Below are positions 1-10,439 of a DNA stretch of 64,000 nt, one piece after another. This DNA comes from Typhlomys cinereus (lineage: Eukaryota; Chordata; Mammalia; Rodentia; Platacanthomyidae). The DNA lies in assembly GCA_023101885.1 (NCBI GenBank), contig JALPQD010000408.1, forward strand, positions 1,355,019 to 1,419,018. Direction: 5' to 3'. Within the stretch, counting starts at the first letter, position 1, and each line of letters begins with the position of its first letter. The position numbers and the translations under genes were made by a program. A model generated the notes under the pieces. That model did not search any database, was not told where the DNA came from, and saw only the letters and a program-made list of their open reading frames with translations.

Positions 1-1395
1 AGTGCCCCCAAATGTGCGGGTGGGAGGCATGTGTGGGGTCGATGTCTTCTGAGAGAACCGGTGGCCACTGAGTCCGCGGGGAATTCTTTCTCCATCCTCC
101 ATGGGCTTGACTGTCCACGAGGGCTGTGTGCTACCTGGGGTCAGTGAGCATTAAGTAACTGCATTTTGAACGGGCCTGAAGAGGCATCTCACCGGTACAT
201 GGTGGTGACAGGCTGCTCAATAACAGGCCTCCCTAAGTTGATTCTCCTTCCCCTTCTGCTTCCTTCCTGTCTCTCTTCCTATTTGTTAGGGAGTATAATG
301 TCTAACCAAGTTAAAACGCCTGAACCTTCTGCTTCAGATGCTCCTTTCTGAGGAATCCAGGCAAAGACCACTGTGCGGGGAAGGAAGAAGAGGGGCTGAA
401 TAATGCCAGTCACTTGTGGTTTTCTGACAGCCTGCACCTGGCATCAAAAGTCATTTTTGCATATTTGAGTTACCATCCGAGTGAGGTGAAGTGGAAAGCG
501 TGGGAGGTGCCCTGGAATGGCAGGTCTCTCTTACTACAAATAGTTTTCTCTGCCATTTCCATGGACCTGTTTTCTTCTCCCCCCTTACAGTTTCCCCTTC
601 TGAGACTTTCCCTCCGTTACACCATCACGCAAGTCTAAGGTGTTTATGTGTTAAAGGTTAGCCCGACCTACTCAACCCACTCAGTGTCTTTTGAAACACT
701 TTCTGCTTCTTGAGAGAACGGTAGGTGACATTTGTCTCAATGCTTATCTGACTGACACCTGAGTGGAATCTCGTTGTCCTGGGCTGAACCCATGAGCGCC
801 ATGCATAGGAAGCAAAATTCCCAGCATAGGAGGAAGACAGGAGAAAGCTACAATGTCCCTGACAGTCCTGAAAACCAGGGGAAAGAAACAGAGAACCCCT
901 GGCCCGAGAGCGGAGGTCACAGATTTTTCTTGCCCCCTTGGGCTGAAGAGAAGGTGTCTGAGTATTGAGCCCTGTTGGTCCTTGGGGACATCGGGTCCTT
1001 TGTCCATGTCAGGAGACTGTACTTTTCCCACAGCGTGTGCCTGTTGCTATGGCTGCCACGTGGATTCTTCTAACAGGCCCTCGCTGGAAGTGGGGCTAGC
1101 CAGACTTTCCCCCAGAAGTGCAAAGTCAGTTGCACACAGAACCTACCTGTCAATCAAACACAGCTAAAAGCCATTCACATGCTTATCCACATGGCAACTG
1201 TGAGAGATGGAGATGAGCATAACACCGCACACAAATGCCTTGCCTGACGGAAGGGATTCTGGCCTTTTTCTGCCGGCTCAGCAGGAAACAGCCTGACCAG
1301 AGCCTTCTCCCATAGTTATTTACAGCTGCCATTTGCTGCTGCTATTGGTTACACGTTGAGACATGTCACCCAGGCTTTGATTCCCCCACTGGTCC
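1..1395. other. unique sequence, no gene recognised
   Basis: No repeat family or recognisable coding domain is visible here. Short ORFs on both strands overlap one another and carry no known motif. The only gene-like signal is a strong pyrimidine tract ending in CAG at 590, listed separately. Confidence 0.6.
591..638 (+). other. weak candidate terminal exon
   Basis: A long pyrimidine tract (about 568-588) ends in CAG at 588-590, an excellent 3' splice site. One frame is open from 591 to a TAA at 636-638 and ends in the residues Thr-Gln-Val. A matching class I PDZ ligand pattern is only three residues long and may be chance. No polyadenylation signal is evident nearby, so a chance acceptor is more likely than an exon. 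Confidence 0.12.
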
Positions 1396-1413
1396 CATGG
1401 CTCTTTCCTTCTT

Positions 1414-1415
<2 letters not shown>

Positions 1416-1468
<53 letters not shown>
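1416..1468. repeat. (TG)n microsatellite
   Basis: An almost pure TG run of about 26 units abuts the 3' end of an antisense SINE. It probably grew from the CA-rich tail of that SINE. Confidence 0.97.
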
Positions 1469-1474
<6 letters not shown>

Positions 1475-1706
1475 TACAGGGCACTGTGTATGGCTGTGGA
1501 AATCCAAGGGTGACTTGAGGCTTCATCCTGAATTACTCTACTTCCTTTTGGCTTTGCTCTGGGATTTCCCAGGCTCTGCCTTCCAGGGCCGGAAGTGCAG
1601 GCCACTGCTATTTCCACCCTGTGATTTTTACATGGGATCTGGAATTCAAATTGAGGTCCTTCTGCTTGGGAGGCGAAGGCTGTACCCCTGAGCCATCTCT
1701 TCAGCC
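1469..1706 (-). mobile_element. B2-superfamily SINE, older subfamily
   Basis: Read on the minus strand, the right end has a tRNA-like head (GGCTGAAGAGATGGCTCAGG) and the left end is the CA-rich tail. The middle matches the bodies at 4535-4795 and 21783-22037 and, more distantly, the young SINEs at 6372, 8050, 28109 and 63003. It is diverged and has no clear target duplication. Confidence 0.8.
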
Positions 1707-1849
1707 GTAGACTCTTTCATGTTGTATAGATACTGGCGCACTTTTCTATCATTGTACTGAGCACGGGTCCTCACCCGATCTTCCTTGGGCTTTCTGCTGA
1801 GCTCACTGTGACGTGTGTGTTATATTGTCATACTACCTGCCATATGCAA

Positions 1850-2240
1850 ACATGAAAGTTGGCTATGGTATGGAAATGTCACACAGAGGCCCATCTGTTC
1901 AAGGCTCCGTCCCATCGCTGGTGGGAGGGAATGAAACTAGCAGGGGGTCCAATGGAAGGAAGTTAGGTCGCCGGGGGCTTGTTCTTGGAGATCTTTGGGC
2001 CCTGGTCTCTTTCTCTTTTCTTCCTGGTTGCCACCAGGTGATCGACTCTCTTCCATTACACATTCCTAACATGAGATTCTATCTTTCTACAAGCCCAAAG
2101 GCAGTGGGACCCACCAACTATGGATAGCAACCATGAGCCAAAATAAAAGTTTCCTCTTTCAAAGTTGCTTATCTCATGTATTTTATAGTGTCTCATGTAT
2201 TTTATATGGTGATGGAGATCTGACTAACACATAAATGATA
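1850..2240 (+). mobile_element. solo LTR, MaLR (ERVL-MaLR) type
   Basis: The order of blocks is that of rodent MaLR LTRs: a GGTATGGAAATGTC-like start, a TGGTGGGAGGGAATG block, a GAAGTTAGGTC block, and the typical 3' block ACCATGAGCCAAAATAAAAG with its poly(A) signal near 2136-2147, followed by AGTTGCTTATCTCATGTATT. No internal viral sequence flanks it, so it is a solo or fragmentary LTR. Confidence 0.75.
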
Positions 2241-2382
2241 TTTATTGTTCAGAGCCTTGTGTGTGACTAGCCGTAAATAGTTTCACTGTCTACTTTCCTC
2301 TGAGTAACAGTTGCCCTGTGTTACTTGTGACCATCTTGTATAACTGCAAAGAGATACAGGTATGATTCTTTTTCCATTTTCC

Positions 2383-2383
<1 letters not shown>

Positions 2384-2415
<32 letters not shown>

Positions 2416-2712
2416 AGCATATATGCACACTCACATCCGTGCATGCAAGTTTGTATGGAATTCAGAGGTTGATGTCAGGACTCATCCTTCATCACTTTCC
2501 ACCTTATTCTTTTGAGAAAGGGTCTTTAAATAAACCCAGAGCTCACGATAGGGCTGGTTTGGCCAGCTTGTAGGATTCCCAGTCTCTACATTCTGAGGCT
2601 GGAATTATAGACAGGCAGCCGCACTCACCTGGCATTTAACTTAGGGTCTGGGAATCGAGCTCTGGTCCTTTAGCTTGTACGGCAAGCCCTTTAGCCGCTT
2701 GAGCCAGCCCCT
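2384..2712 (-). mobile_element. B4-type composite SINE (ID-like head plus B1)
   Basis: On the plus strand it reads (TG)n tail, then a GAGGTTGATGTCAGG block, an antisense B1 segment (TTTTGAGAAAGGGTC to GGCTGGAATTATAGACA), then the antisense tRNA-like head ending GAGCCAGCCCC. This is the usual B4 order in reverse orientation. It is old and diverged. Confidence 0.85.
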
Positions 2713-4089
2713 AGCTCATGGATTTGACTTTCTACCTTTTAATAACTATGGATATGATTCTCTTAAGACTCAGAGACCCCAGGCACAGGATGGCTGTCTT
2801 AATTTGGAAATCTCCCTCTCACAAGGTACTTATTCTCTGCCACGACACATACCACATTGTGCTAAGAAGAATCACACTAAGTGGAAAAATAGAATCAACC
2901 TCCTATTGGACTTACATCAGCGAAACAGAAAAACCAAGTGCCAAAGTGCTATTCCTTATCATCTGTATCAGACATTTAAAAACCATTTTGACAAAGGTCA
3001 ACACAGTGCCTGCTCATGACAGTGTTTTTCTGACATTTGTGCATGTGTAAAAAAAAAAAAAAAACCTCTTTGTCAGTGTAATTATGAGAGTCCTGCCTTG
3101 GAATGCTTGGAAATGTGCAAGAGAGAAGAAAAATGTTCCTGTGAGGCCAGGAGAGCCTCGGGGTCTCGTTCTTCCTCTCCACTTCATCTTATTTGGCTTT
3201 TCTGTTTTGAAGCCTGGCTTCCCAAGCACTAACTCGATAAAAAGTGAGTTTACTTGAGAAGTGGTGACATTTGGGTGGCCTGAAATTTTTCAAGAGTCAT
3301 CTTTAAAGCCTCCCCACACCGCAGAAGTCAGGATGCCAGGTCTGGTCTTTGTCAGAGACTTAGGACTGATACACATACTTGTTCTTGGTGGTCCCACTGA
3401 CCCAGGTCAACGGAGAGACTATCTCTTCTTGACGCAAATCTCTCTCCATATTTGAGGCTGACAGAAATAAGACTTTGAATGGAACTTTTGGTAAAGTTCT
3501 TTCCGTATCCTCTTTTGTCTCCCAGTGTCTGAAAAACTCTCTCATTAAGTGGGAGAAGGCTGAGAGCATGACCTTGAATTGGCTGTGTGACATCTGGATG
3601 GATCAAGGCCGCTCCTCCAGTAAAATTTCTGCACAGCTGGGTGGCACATGTGGGGAAAAGTTCTTTTTTTTTTTTTTTAAACCCTAAAGATAACATGTGG
3701 ACAAACATCTTCAAGAAAAGAGTACTGTCAAAGATCACCTAAAAGTAGCGAAAGGTAAACACAAGCTAATTAGAAGAGGCTGGAAGAATATGCTCTAGCC
3801 ACATATTGTTGGAGGTCCGGCCTCCCACCTTGGCTCTGACTCCTACCACCTGAAGGAGCAATTCGAACCCTAGCCTGGGGCTCCTAAAGTGCCTTCCATT
3901 TATCCACATTGCCCAGGATCTGACATTTTGAACTAGTTCTGGTTAACCTACCTAATCCTAGCACCAATTAATTTTTAAGGCTGTTTGCTGGTCAGCATAC
4001 CCAAAGGCTGGGACCATTTTGCTGGCACTGTCTCTAGCATGAAGTAGGCAGCTAGATTACTATTGCAATTTGCCTGCATGTTGCTGATA
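2713..4089. other. unique sequence with short A and T runs
   Basis: No repeat family or gene is recognised. An A run lies at about 3050-3064 and a T run at about 3663-3679. ORFs of up to 128 codons occur on both strands without motifs or splice context. Confidence 0.55.
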
Positions 4090-4345
4090 AATTCATGACC
4101 AAATAAATTGCTTAGGGGAAAAAGGGATCTTATTCTTTCTTACGATTCTTGGTTAAACTTCTCAATCCAACTTGGCAGGAGAGTTCATATCAAATGCCAA
4201 CAGCCAAGGAAGCTGACCACACCATCTCCACAGAGATTGCTGAAGAGAGGGGCAAACCTCACTTGCCAGATTGCAAATCCAAGTATGCTGAAGAATGCCA
4301 ACCTACTGAAGCAGAGCTGTGCCTGCTGTCTCAGTACTTCAACAG
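4090..4345 (+). mobile_element. partial hAT-like MITE (URR1-related family)
   Basis: Diverged copy of the roughly 430-bp family whose best copy is 49085-49515. It retains the blocks AACTTGGCAGGAGAG, GACCACACCATCTCCAC, AGAGAGGGGCAAACCTCACT and TGCCAGATTGCAAATC. The second half is lost. Confidence 0.7.
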
Positions 4346-4534
4346 AAACTTCCACTTAACATCTCTCACAGGTGTTAGTCATTATTACTGGAAGTAAGTG
4401 ATTGCTGGAGGCAGTATGATGGTGGCAGATGAAGTGTAAAGGTGACCAAGGGATGCCTCAATCAGGTGGCTTACAACTTGACTCTTGTTTAATCAGGTCC
4501 AGTCCTGATGGATCGAAGAAGGAAGTGCAAGGAC

Positions 4535-4728
4535 AGGCTGGGCCCAAGAGGTGGTTCAGGTGTTAAGAAGATCCCACATAAAAATGCCAGGTAAAAATGG
4601 TTGCAGCCTGTACTTTTGGTCCTGGCAGGTAGAACCTGGGAAACTCCAGAGCAAATAGGAGGTAGAAACAATCCAGGATGATCCCAGAGGTCACCTTTGG
4701 GCCTTCACAGACATACACAGTGCCTTCT

Positions 4729-4775
<47 letters not shown>

Positions 4776-4795
4776 ACACACACACACACACAAAG
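4535..4795 (+). mobile_element. B2-superfamily SINE with (CA)n tail
   Basis: The head GGCTGGGCCCAAGAGGTGG is followed by GTTCAGGTGTTAAG and a body matching 1469-1706 in the opposite orientation. It has lost part of the tRNA-like region. The tail is a CA microsatellite at 4730-4792. Confidence 0.8.
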
Positions 4796-4839
4796 AGAAC
4801 AGGCCCCCAACTCCTTATGAGAATAATACATTGCACGCA

Positions 4840-4985
4840 AAGCTTATTTAACATATAGGCTTTCACTTAAAACTCACAATAACTCACTGGAATAATTATC
4901 ATATGATTCTCAGTTTTATAAACAAGAACACAAGTTTGGGAAGTGGTGCGATTACTTAGATCGTAGAGCTGGAAGGTAAATGATT
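4840..4985 (-). mobile_element. MIR SINE
   Basis: On the plus strand it reads as antisense MIR: AACTCACAATAACTCACTGG, then ATTATCATATGATTCTCAGT, then TTTATAAACAAGAACACAAG, then AGAGCTGGAAGG. This is an ancient mammalian repeat. Confidence 0.6.
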
Positions 4986-5034
4986 GAAAGTTGTTCACCT
5001 GACTTGGGTGTGCCTTGTTTTACCACACCTGAAG

Positions 5035-5035
<1 letters not shown>

Positions 5036-5073
<38 letters not shown>
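5036..5073. repeat. (GT)n microsatellite
   Basis: A pure GT run of about 19 units with no SINE body recognisable beside it. Confidence 0.95.
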
Positions 5074-5074
<1 letters not shown>

Positions 5075-5905
5075 TGGGGTGGTGTTTGGACATCCTTGGG
5101 TTGGGCAGGGTGTTGTGTGCAGCTGTAGATAGCCGTAGAAGCCACCTGATTGGCATGGCTTGCTGAGTTCTCGGCAGGTGGGACGTTCTGTCCTCCACAC
5201 CTGTCTGTCAAATAGAACTGGCTGCACTGGACAAACACAGACCATGACTTCGCTGTCTCCGTGTCATACCTGACACCTCATAGGTTCTTCTAGATCAGTC
5301 CAGGGGCTCAGGCCCCACAAATCGTGGTCAATTTCCCCAAGGAAGTCTAGCCCTAGAAAAAGATAAGAATTCTGCCCAGCACAGGATTCAGGATTATCTG
5401 ATTCCTCTTGATAACCTCCAAAAAGGAAGAAAAGGAAAATGGTGCCCGTTCCACCCATAGGACCCTGTGACCACACTCACCTTTTGCTTATCTATGAGTC
5501 CTTCTCTGTCTCCCTTGGCTTTATTAATTAGGCAGTAGGATCACATGCCAAAGATGCCAGAGAGACATTAGACATTGATCTTCCTAGCAAGAAACTAGCA
5601 TGGCATTTTATTTTAATTTTTGCTTTTAAGATAATAAAAGAAATGTATATGGATTATAGAAAAATTAGAAAGCACAGAAAAGCATACACAAATGAATTTT
5701 CAAATCATGCATAAACTTTAATACTATAAGATTTTTTTCTTTTAACATCGCACTCATATTTTATATATATATATCACATATATATGCCAGCTTTAAATAA
5801 AATTAAAACTTCTACACATATATTTACATATGCATTTTTTCATTCGTGATTATGTTGTTTGCATATCCTCCCAATCTTAAGCTCAGTGACTTTGGGACAG
5901 TACTA
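5074..5905. other. unique sequence, AT-rich on the right
   Basis: No gene recognised. The part 5540-5860 is AT-rich and has a TA run near 5761-5772. A consensus-like minus-strand donor (AAG|GTGAGT read on the minus strand) lies at 5474-5482 but has no convincing acceptor. Confidence 0.5.
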
Positions 5906-6702
5906 TACACATTCCACGCTGCACCAGAAAACCAGCAAATGGAGCACACGTGCGAGTGGCTACATTGTAGCACTACCCTGGGGGCCTCCCGTGATGGTTA
6001 ACCTTGCCAGCTTGAAAAGTTCTACATTGTACTGGAAAGGCAGCAAATGGAGTACACCAAGTGGCTACCCTGTAGGTACTACCCTGGAGGCCTCCTGTGA
6101 TGGTTCACCTAGGAGACAAGCTAGGTCAACCTCTGGGATTGTCCATGAAGAATCATCTTGATTAGTTTAATTGAGGTGGGAAGTCCCATCCTAAAAGCGA
6201 GTGGCCCCATTCCCTGGGCATGCGTACTGAACTATATATCAAAAGAGGAAAGCTGACTGAGCATGCGCGTTCTCTGCTTTCTGTTTTGACTGTGGGTGCA
6301 ACGATGGGAAGTGGGCTAGGGAAACCCTTGAAAGTGGGCTAAGGAAACCCTTCTTTGCTGAAGTTGCTTTTTTAAATTTTTTTTATTATTTATTCAATTG
6401 TGCGTGTGTGCGTGTGTGTATGTATGTGTGTGTGTGTAGAACCATGGATGAATTCGGGAACCACCATGGACGGCCTCCACCTCCTCCTTTTTTACTCTGC
6501 CCCGGGATTCACAGGCTCCGCCCTACCAGGACCGGAAACGCAGGCCGCCCCACCTGGCGTCTATACGTGGGGTCTAGGATCCGAACTCAGGACCTTCCGC
6601 CTGCAAGGCAGAGGCTTAACCCCTGAGCCACCTCTCCAGCCCCTGAAGTTGCTTTTATCGGGGTATTTGCTTACAATAGCAGGAAGAGTAATGAAGACAC
6701 CT
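5906..6702 (+). mobile_element. URR1-type hAT element, split by a young SINE
   Basis: The blocks GTGATGGTTCACCTAGGAGA, AGTTTAATTGAGGTGGGAAG, CCATTCCCTGGGCATG and TGACTGTGGGTGCAACGATG follow the order of the rodent URR1 DNA transposon. A young SINE (6372-6643) interrupts it. The URR1 3' end resumes at 6644-6702 (TGAAGTTGCTTTT, then GGGGTATTTGCTTACAATAG). The left end carries a roughly 108-bp tandem duplication (5912-6003 and 6020-6106), each copy ending in a GTGATGGTT block. Confidence 0.75.
6372..6643 (-). mobile_element. young B2-superfamily SINE with target duplication
   Basis: Antisense copy: a T-rich and TG-rich tail on the left and the head GGGGCTGGAGAGGTGGCTCA (minus strand) on the right. 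It is flanked by a perfect 13-bp duplication, TGAAGTTGCTTTT, at 6359-6371 and 6644-6656. High identity to 8050, 28109 and 63003 marks a recent family. It sits inside URR1, so it is younger than that element. ORFs through it are incidental. Confidence 0.95.
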
Positions 6703-7654
6703 TTCCCTATAACATCTTAAGCATCAGAGTACTGTTGAAGCTCAGAAATCTTAACTTTTCTTCCTCAAACATAAAATTGAGTGGTGAGCATCACGTTCTT
6801 GCACATCCTATTTCTTGTGTGAGACTCTATGCAAGCTCCCCTCAAGGAAACCCGAGTACCCATCCTGGTGTTCTTTCTCCAACCCTGGAGGCTACTCCTT
6901 GACTCTGTGTTTACTACCTATTTAAGTGGAAGCAGGGTACCAACCCCAAATCACATCCTACCATAATTAAGATGTGCAAAACTCTGTGGGAAACCTTTTT
7001 ACAGAAGAAGATCATTTGGCTCCTGAATGATGGGACTTTGAATTGGGTTTTTAATAATAGATCAAACCCTGTGACCTCACAGTATCTCAAAGGAGAGCTC
7101 CTTTGCTGTCAAATTCAATATACAGTGCGTTCAGCCAAAGGCATTCAGAGCCTGAATGATTCTGTAATAGGTTGTGCTGGGGGCATTAGACAATTTGTAA
7201 ATGTCAACAGGAGTGGTGACAAAGGCCTAATAGCTTCTAACACTCTATCATGAAAGGTCCTTACAGTCTGTAACTCAGAGCACCTCATCCCCACCCATGG
7301 GTGGCTGTGGCGTGGCAAGACCAGTGTAATGTATCTCTGCTAGAGAAATGTCTCTTTTCTGCTTAGGACTTTAAATTTTTTGGATTAAGCAGTAGCTTAG
7401 CCTTCCTTTGTCCTTCTTACTTCACATCATTTCTACATGTGTATAGAAATGTTTCCAGATGTATTTCCATGGCCTACAAAACTCACTAATCTTTCTGAGT
7501 TGGAGAGCTTTGAGTGAGAAGCAGAGAACATCAGAACAACAAAATAATGAGCTTCATTGTTAAAATATATTTGTAGTTTAGTCTTTGACTGCACACGCCA
7601 GGTTTGGAATGAGGAAAGGAGGGATGGAGAGGAATAAATTTCTAAAATAAAAAA
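6703..7654. other. unique sequence, no gene recognised
   Basis: No repeat family, splice structure or domain is recognised. A 93-codon ORF at 6972-7253 has no identifiable motif. Confidence 0.55.
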
Positions 7655-7800
7655 CTATACTGGGGACTGCATATGGTGGGATACATTACACCTTTAATCC
7701 CAGTAGTAGTAAGACTGACAGGAGAATCACGCATTTTAAGACTAGAAGACCCCGAATCAAAAACAAACAAACAAACAAAATAGACAGACAAACAAAAACT
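7655..7800 (+). mobile_element. B1 SINE, diverged
   Basis: The blocks TGGTGGGATACATTACACCT, TTAATCCCAGTAGTAGTAAG and GACAGGAGAATCACGC match the first half of B1. It ends in a CAAA-rich tail at 7760-7790. Confidence 0.75.
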
Positions 7801-7804
7801 GAAA

Positions 7805-7972
7805 GATGAGCTAGGGAGATGGCCCAGCAGGTAGTTGAACAAACCTGAAGACCCTAGTTCAATCTCCGGAACCCCCAGAAAGGTAGAAGGTGAGAACCAG
7901 CTTCACAGAGTTGCCCTTTGCCCCCCCCCCACATGTGTTTTGTGGCATATGCATGCCTGTCTCTCTCGCTTG

Positions 7973-8017
<45 letters not shown>

Positions 8018-8018
8018 C
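7805..8018 (+). mobile_element. tRNA-derived SINE with (CT)n(CA)n tail
   Basis: The head AGCTAGGGAGATGGCCCAGC and the B-box-like AGTTCAATCTCC mark a tRNA-derived SINE. Its 3' end carries a C run (7921-7930), a CT microsatellite (about 7973-8000) and a CA run (about 8001-8017). Confidence 0.75.
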
Positions 8019-8049
8019 ATGCAAAACAACCACAATAATAATAACAATA

Positions 8050-8352
8050 GGGGCTGGAGAGGTGGCTCAGGGGTTAAGCCTCCACCTTGCAGGCAGAAGG
8101 TCCTGAGTTCGGATCCCAGATCCCACGTATAGACGCCAGGCGGAAGCGGGGGCGGCCTGCGCTGTGGTCCTGGTAGGGCGGAGCCTGTGAATCCCGGGGC
8201 AGAAGGAGGTGGAGGCGTCCATGGTGGTTCGCGAATTCGTCCGTGGTTCTACACAGACACAGACACAGACATACACACACGCACACACATACACACGCAC
8301 ATGCGCACAATTGAGTAAATAATAATAATAAAAAATTAAAAAAAAGAAGAAA
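8050..8352 (+). mobile_element. young B2-superfamily SINE with target duplication
   Basis: The only sense-strand copy of the young family. It has the tRNA-like head GGGGCTGGAGAGGTGGCTCA, the B-box region GGTCCTGAGTTCGGATCCCA, a GC-rich unique body (8120-8245), a CA-rich segment and an A-rich tail. An AATAATAATAACAATA duplication lies at about 8034-8050 and again from about 8353. It inserted in the A-rich tail context of the preceding SINE. Confidence 0.93.
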
Positions 8353-8399
8353 AATAATAATAACAATAATAGCAAATTTTAAAACTAGAAAAAAAAAAC

Positions 8400-8830
8400 T
8401 CTATCTAAAGAACTTACTTCATCGGAGAATTTTCAGAAGACTGTGGTGAAGTCTTGAGTCTGGGTGGTAAGTGGAAGCCGTCTCAGAACAGCAGTAAGTC
8501 ACAGAATATGTGTGGGGTGAGAGGAACATCGAAGGTCACTCTCCATACAGCAGGAAAGCAGAGGCTTCAGGTTGCCTGGGGCAACCAACTGTGGGGTTCA
8601 CCATGGCGAAGGTGTGGCAGTAGTTGGGGCACATAGATGCCCAGACCCTGCCTCAGACACCTCTGACCTTCCCTATCCAGCCATCAAGAGTGGATTTGGG
8701 AATTTGGGGAGGTAGAGTTAGAAGCCACCAAAGATGCCCACATCCCAATCCTGGGGACTAAATCAGGGACTCCCCATGTTACTCCCCTGAAAGAGTGCCC
8801 CTTAAAAGTCACTATTCTGGAGAGAAGTAG
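8400..8830. other. unique sequence, no gene recognised
   Basis: No repeat or gene structure seen. Confidence 0.5.
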
Positions 8831-8832
8831 AA

Positions 8833-8833
8833 G

Positions 8834-8894
<61 letters not shown>
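8833..8894. repeat. (GATA)n(GACA)n microsatellite
   Basis: About eight GATA units pass directly into about eight GACA units, a classical vertebrate compound tetranucleotide repeat. Confidence 0.97.
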
Positions 8895-10017
8895 CAGATA
8901 TAGAGAGAAGGTGACTGAGAAGGACTCAGCCCACCTTGCTGCTTCTGCAGATGAAGGAGGGGCCACAGGCAGCAATGCTGGGTCCTTCTAGAAGCTGAGG
9001 AACACAGGACTCCCATTATTCCTCCAGCTCTCAGAGGAAATGCAGACTCCAAGATACCTTGAGATTTAATTTTCGTCTTCTGGTCTTCTAGAAGGAATAA
9101 AACGGTATTGCCTTAAACAATTGTGTTTGCACACCTGCATACATGCACATACATCCATTCACATGCACACACAAGTGAAAGATAAAGTCCAGAATTGTGT
9201 GTGTTGATTGCTCAGGAATCCCAAAGCCTCTGCAAAACTCTAGGATATACACCTATAACACCTTTCTGTGGACCATAATATGAGTAATGTGAGCAATAAT
9301 GGCACAATATTATGGTCCAGTTTCTTCATTTCTTTAGATTATAAACTGGTCCTTACAACTTAGCTGAATGGGGAAACTTAATTCAGTGTGGTAACTGAAA
9401 CTATACCTCTAGACAAATGCTTAGTCTACTCAAGCGAGATGTTTCTATCAACATTTGCCCCCTAGCTCCTGTCCAAGGTCATGCCTGAAGAACTTGTCTG
9501 GGGCTGAGATGGGTTCCCATGACCTCATGGAAATGGCTTGGTGGGCAAGTTGGTGGTGTCCTGCACGTCCTCCGTGGTCTTTTCTGCACAGTGGCTGGAA
9601 GAGGTCAAGGGCTGGGTCTCTCTGAGACCTGGTGCCTTGTGCCTGGCTGCGGGTTTCTGCTGGTCTACCCCTGAATTAGATGCTACCACAGATTATCACA
9701 GCACAGTGGCCTCAAACCATATGATTTTATTCTCTTATAGGTCAGAAGACAAAGTGAGGTGCAGTAAGCCTGTGTTCTCCCTGGAGCTCTGGGAGCAAGG
9801 CATTTCTGGCCTCTGCAGGCCGCTGATGCTGCACTTGTCTCAAAGGTTCCTTATTTCGCTGGCAACGTTAAAGCATAACACAAATCAGGATTATATCCTG
9901 ATTGGCAGCTGCTTATTTTTCAGGAGTTGACATATATCATTTCATACTTTCTTGGCTTTCAGGGTTTCTGATGTGTTTATCTTGTAGATGAGCTAGTATT
10001 GTTCTCTTCAGTTTTGT
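8895..10017. other. mostly unique; possible antisense LTR remnant
   Basis: The part about 9680-9830 (ACCACAGATTATCACAGCAC, then TTTTATTCTCTTATAGGTCA, then CTCTGGGAGCAAGG) loosely resembles antisense MaLR-type LTR fragments such as 45005-45440. A 130-codon plus-strand ORF (9538-9930) spans it and has no known domain. Confidence 0.35.
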
Positions 10018-10135
10018 TTTATTTAATTTTATTATTTTATTTTATTTTATTTGGTTGTGAGACAGTCTCATGTAGCCTAGGCAGGCCTTGAACTTGCTGA
10101 CGAACTCCTGATCTCCCTGTTTCTCCCTCTCAAGT
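10018..10135 (-). mobile_element. B1 SINE, antisense, diverged
   Basis: TGTGAGACAGTCTCATGTAG, then CCTAGGCAGGCCTTGAACTT, then CTCCTGATCTCCCTG is antisense B1. It follows an ATTTT-rich former A-tail. Confidence 0.75.
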
Positions 10136-10139
10136 ATGT

Positions 10140-10412
10140 GTGTGACTGTAATATATGTGTAGGATAGGTGCATGTGCATGTAGGTCAGAGGAGAACATTG
10201 GGTGACATGTTGATCGCTCTCTATTAGTTCCTTGAGACAGATCTCTCTCTGACCCTGGAACTAAGCTGACAGTCAGAAAGCCCCAGTCTCTGTCCCTACA
10301 AGGTTGAGCTTGGGTTACAAGTTTGTGTGTACATAGGTGCTGGGGATTTGAACTGAGGTCCTTTTGCTTGTGTATCAAGTGCTTTTGCCTACCGAGCCAT
10401 CTCTCCAGCTTT
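10140..10412 (-). mobile_element. B4-type SINE
   Basis: Antisense B4 order: AGGTCAGAGGAGAACATTGG, then a TTGAGACAGATCTCTC segment, then GTGCTGGGGATTTGAACTGA, then the head ending CCGAGCCATCTCTCCAGC. Confidence 0.85.
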
Positions 10413-10439
10413 GTAATTGCCTCTTTATTTTGTACCTTT

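Noticed and set aside
1356..1691. 111-codon ORF with a poly(Cys-Val) stretch
   Set aside because: It reads through the (TG)n repeat and an antisense SINE.
8050..8130. tRNA-like A and B boxes
   Set aside because: They are the head of a SINE with a poly(A) tail and target duplication, not a functional tRNA gene.
9538..9930. 130-codon plus-strand ORF
   Set aside because: No motif, no splice context, and part resembles an old antisense LTR.
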